A DNA stretch of 64,000 nucleotides, from NCBI RefSeq assembly GCF_000186865.1, contig NW_008705564.1, forward strand, positions 2,027,259 through 2,091,258. The letters are read 5' to 3'. Shown here in pieces: positions 62,755-64,000 of the stretch. A program made the translations under genes and the position numbers. The stretch is from Aureococcus anophagefferens (lineage: Eukaryota > Sar > Pelagophyceae > Pelagomonadales > Pelagomonadaceae). The notes beneath the pieces are model-generated. The model did no database searches. It was not told where the DNA came from and saw only the letters and a program-made list of their open reading frames with translations. The first letter of the stretch is position 1; every line of letters begins with the position of its first letter.

Positions 62755-64000
62755 TTAGCCCGTGCCCCGGATCGCGTGGGTGAGGAGCATGTCGAGCTTG
62801 GAGCTCAGCTCCCGGAGGCCGCGCTCCACGTCCGCGACGCGGTCCTCGACGCGCGCGACGTCCTTCTTCGTCGCGCCGCGGTTCGACTGGCGCGCCCGCT
62901 TCGGCGGCGACTCGTCGAGCTGGGGGTCGCTGTCGCTCGCGTCGCTGCCGCCGCCGACGCGCTCGACCTTGGACGTGTCCAAAATCTTCTCCAGCGACCC
63001 GTCGCACCACCGCGCCTTGAGGTTTAATTTCATGATCATCCAATGTCCGAAAGCGCGCACGCCCTTGCGCAGGATGCGGTAGTGGGCGCTGTTGAGCATG
63101 TAGGTGAACTCGTCCGCGGACATGGAGTAGACGAGCGAGTGCGACAGCGTCTTCGCCGTGTAGTCTCGCACGCGGCGCTTGCCGTCGACGAGCAAGGTGC
63201 AGACGTCCCTGCCGATGACGTTGTTCGACCGGTCCGTGACGACCTCCTTCGTCGCCATGCGGATGTCCTCCTGGTCGTAGACGAGCGCGCGGCCCTCGAC
63301 CATGATGTAGAGCACGTCGTTCCAGGAGATGCCCTGGTGCACCATGGTCTCGTTGGCCATGAAGGAGACGCACTGCATGTGGAGGCTCAGCTCGCGCACC
63401 ATCATCTGGACCTCGTGGACGCAGCGCTTGCACTCCGGGCCCCGGAAGTAGACCAGGCGCTCGTGCGCGACGCGCCGCTCGGCGTCGGGCTCGAAGTCGT
63501 CGTCGTAGCGCACGTCGAAGGACGCGCCCTCCGTCGTCGGCCGGTCCACCGTCGCCGGCCGGAGCGGGCCGCCCTTCTGGACGACGTCCACCGACGTGCC
63601 CCGCTTGATGTCGAGCGTGCGGCAGATCGCGTAGCGGAAGAAGGGGATCGCCATGATGAAGCGGCCGATCTCCTCCTTGGCGATGGTCTGCTGGAGGCCC
63701 GGGCTCAGGCTCAGCAGCATCTTCCGGTAGTAGACGTTGCGGAACATGGACGACGCGGACACGAAGAACTCGCGGAGCTTCGTCTGCATCTCCGCGGGGA
63801 ACTTCTTTTCCACCGCGAACGCGTTGAGCGTGTCGACCGTGTTCTTGTACTCGATGGACGCCGGGTCCGAATTCCCCAGGATCGCCGCGATCTCGCCGAT
63901 CATGAACGACGTCACGATCGTGCCCAGGAGCCCCGCGACGACCGCGAGGATCATCACGCCCAGGATGGGCGCGTCCGCGTCGCCCGTGAGCGCGCGCATG
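62755..64000 (-). CDS. Cyclic-nucleotide-gated/HCN-type channel, C-terminal part
   Basis: The frame is open to the right edge, so the N-terminal membrane domain is missing. The visible 410 or so residues start in the last pore helix (VMILAVVAGLLGTIVTSFMI), followed by the C-linker (NTVDTLNAFAVEKKFPAEMQ, LREFFVSASSMFRNVYYRKM, LLSLSPGLQQTIAKEEIGRF). A diverged cyclic-nucleotide-binding-like beta-roll comes next (ANETMVHQGISWNDVLYIMV, EGRALVYDQEDIRMATKEV, and a putative IGRDVCTLLVDGKRR). The usual GE-x-R-A phosphate-binding motif is not evident, so ligand binding may be lost. The end has a nuclear-signal-like RARQSNRG stretch and a coiled coil (DRVADVERGLRELSSKLDML). Confidence 0.8.
   Translation of the reverse strand, partial: MRALTGDADAPILGVMILAVVAGLLGTIVTSFMIGEIAAILGNSDPASIEYKNTVDTLNAFAVEKKFPAEMQTKLREFFVSASSMFRNVYYRKMLLSLSPGLQQTIAKEEIGRFIMAIPFFRYAICRTLDIKRGTSVDVVQKGGPLRPATVDRPTTEGASFDVRYDDDFEPDAERRVAHERLVYFRGPECKRCVHEVQMMVRELSLHMQCVSFMANETMVHQGISWNDVLYIMVEGRALVYDQEDIRMATKEVVTDRSNNVIGRDVCTLLVDGKRRVRDYTAKTLSHSLVYSMSADEFTYMLNSAHYRILRKGVRAFGHWMIMKLNLKARWCDGSLEKILDTSKVERVGGGSDASDSDPQLDESPPKRARQSNRGATKKDVARVEDRVADVERGLRELSSKLDMLLTHAIRGTG

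Overview
This 64-kb window is nuclear DNA from a eukaryotic alga with a compact, very GC-rich genome. It is most likely a stramenopile, and a pelagophyte such as Aureococcus is the best fit. The evidence is: spliced genes with GT-AG and GC-AG introns; genes for IspF, a TadA-type deaminase, a LETM1-like protein and a CPBP protease whose N-termini look like the signal-plus-transit peptides of a secondary plastid; BBS7; many MYND-zinc-finger proteins; APSxAPT-type Pro/Ser/Thr linkers in a giant surface protein; and two families of short inverted-repeat 'introner' elements of the kind reported from Aureococcus. The species call is inference. No bacterial-type operons, CRISPR arrays, rRNA or tRNA genes were seen.

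Layout. 1-6.5 kb: a MYND/RING/Sel1 protein running off the left edge, a small membrane protein, an unknown gene, SRP72 (its 3' end lost in a 50-N gap) and a small Cys-rich protein whose 3' end is tandemly duplicated. 6.5-12 kb: one long minus-strand gene with three PH domains and a C-terminal formin FH2 domain. 12-17 kb: a ubiquitin fusion, divergent from a two-repeat voltage-gated cation channel. 17-24.5 kb: CS-domain protein, Cys-rich protein, IspF, coiled-coil protein, TadA-like deaminase, UBA-like protein and an SP/TP-repeat protein. 24.5-30.6 kb: RanGAP, a 0.58-kb inverted-repeat element, a large zinc-knuckle gene, a gene-poor stretch and a ubiquitin-like membrane protein. 30.8-35.2 kb: an HSF-type transcription factor and two genes of unknown function. 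35.3-47.2 kb: a 12-kb gene for a membrane-anchored surface protein of about 3,694 residues. 47.2-56 kb: CPBP protease, secreted VHL-beta-like/cyclophilin, an inverted pair of paralogues, ankyrin-MYND, CCCH/cold-shock and M23-peptidase/PA proteins. 56-64 kb: two small genes, a PH protein, BBS7, a LETM1-like protein and the C-terminal part of a cyclic-nucleotide-gated-type channel.

The most striking feature is the introner elements. Eleven copies were found: six of family A, with TIR CTGTGTGGAAATCAA (five of them exactly 203 bp), and five of family B, with TIR C(A/T)GGGCAG (171-193 bp). Every copy lies inside a coding sequence and is flanked by an 8-bp target duplication. In every case removing one duplication plus the element restores the reading frame. 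The first two bases of the left target copy (GC or GT) act as the splice donor, and the element's own terminal AG is the acceptor. Seven of the eleven use a GC donor. The elements sit in both orientations and all three codon phases. The two families have different ends but share internal blocks, so they look like relatives whose termini have diverged.

Genes are tightly packed and mostly in divergent or convergent pairs, with only 14-45 bp between several convergent stop codons. The strong third-position GC bias produces long open frames antisense to many genes; these were treated as shadows. All gene models come from reading the frames by eye, without alignment software or transcript data.
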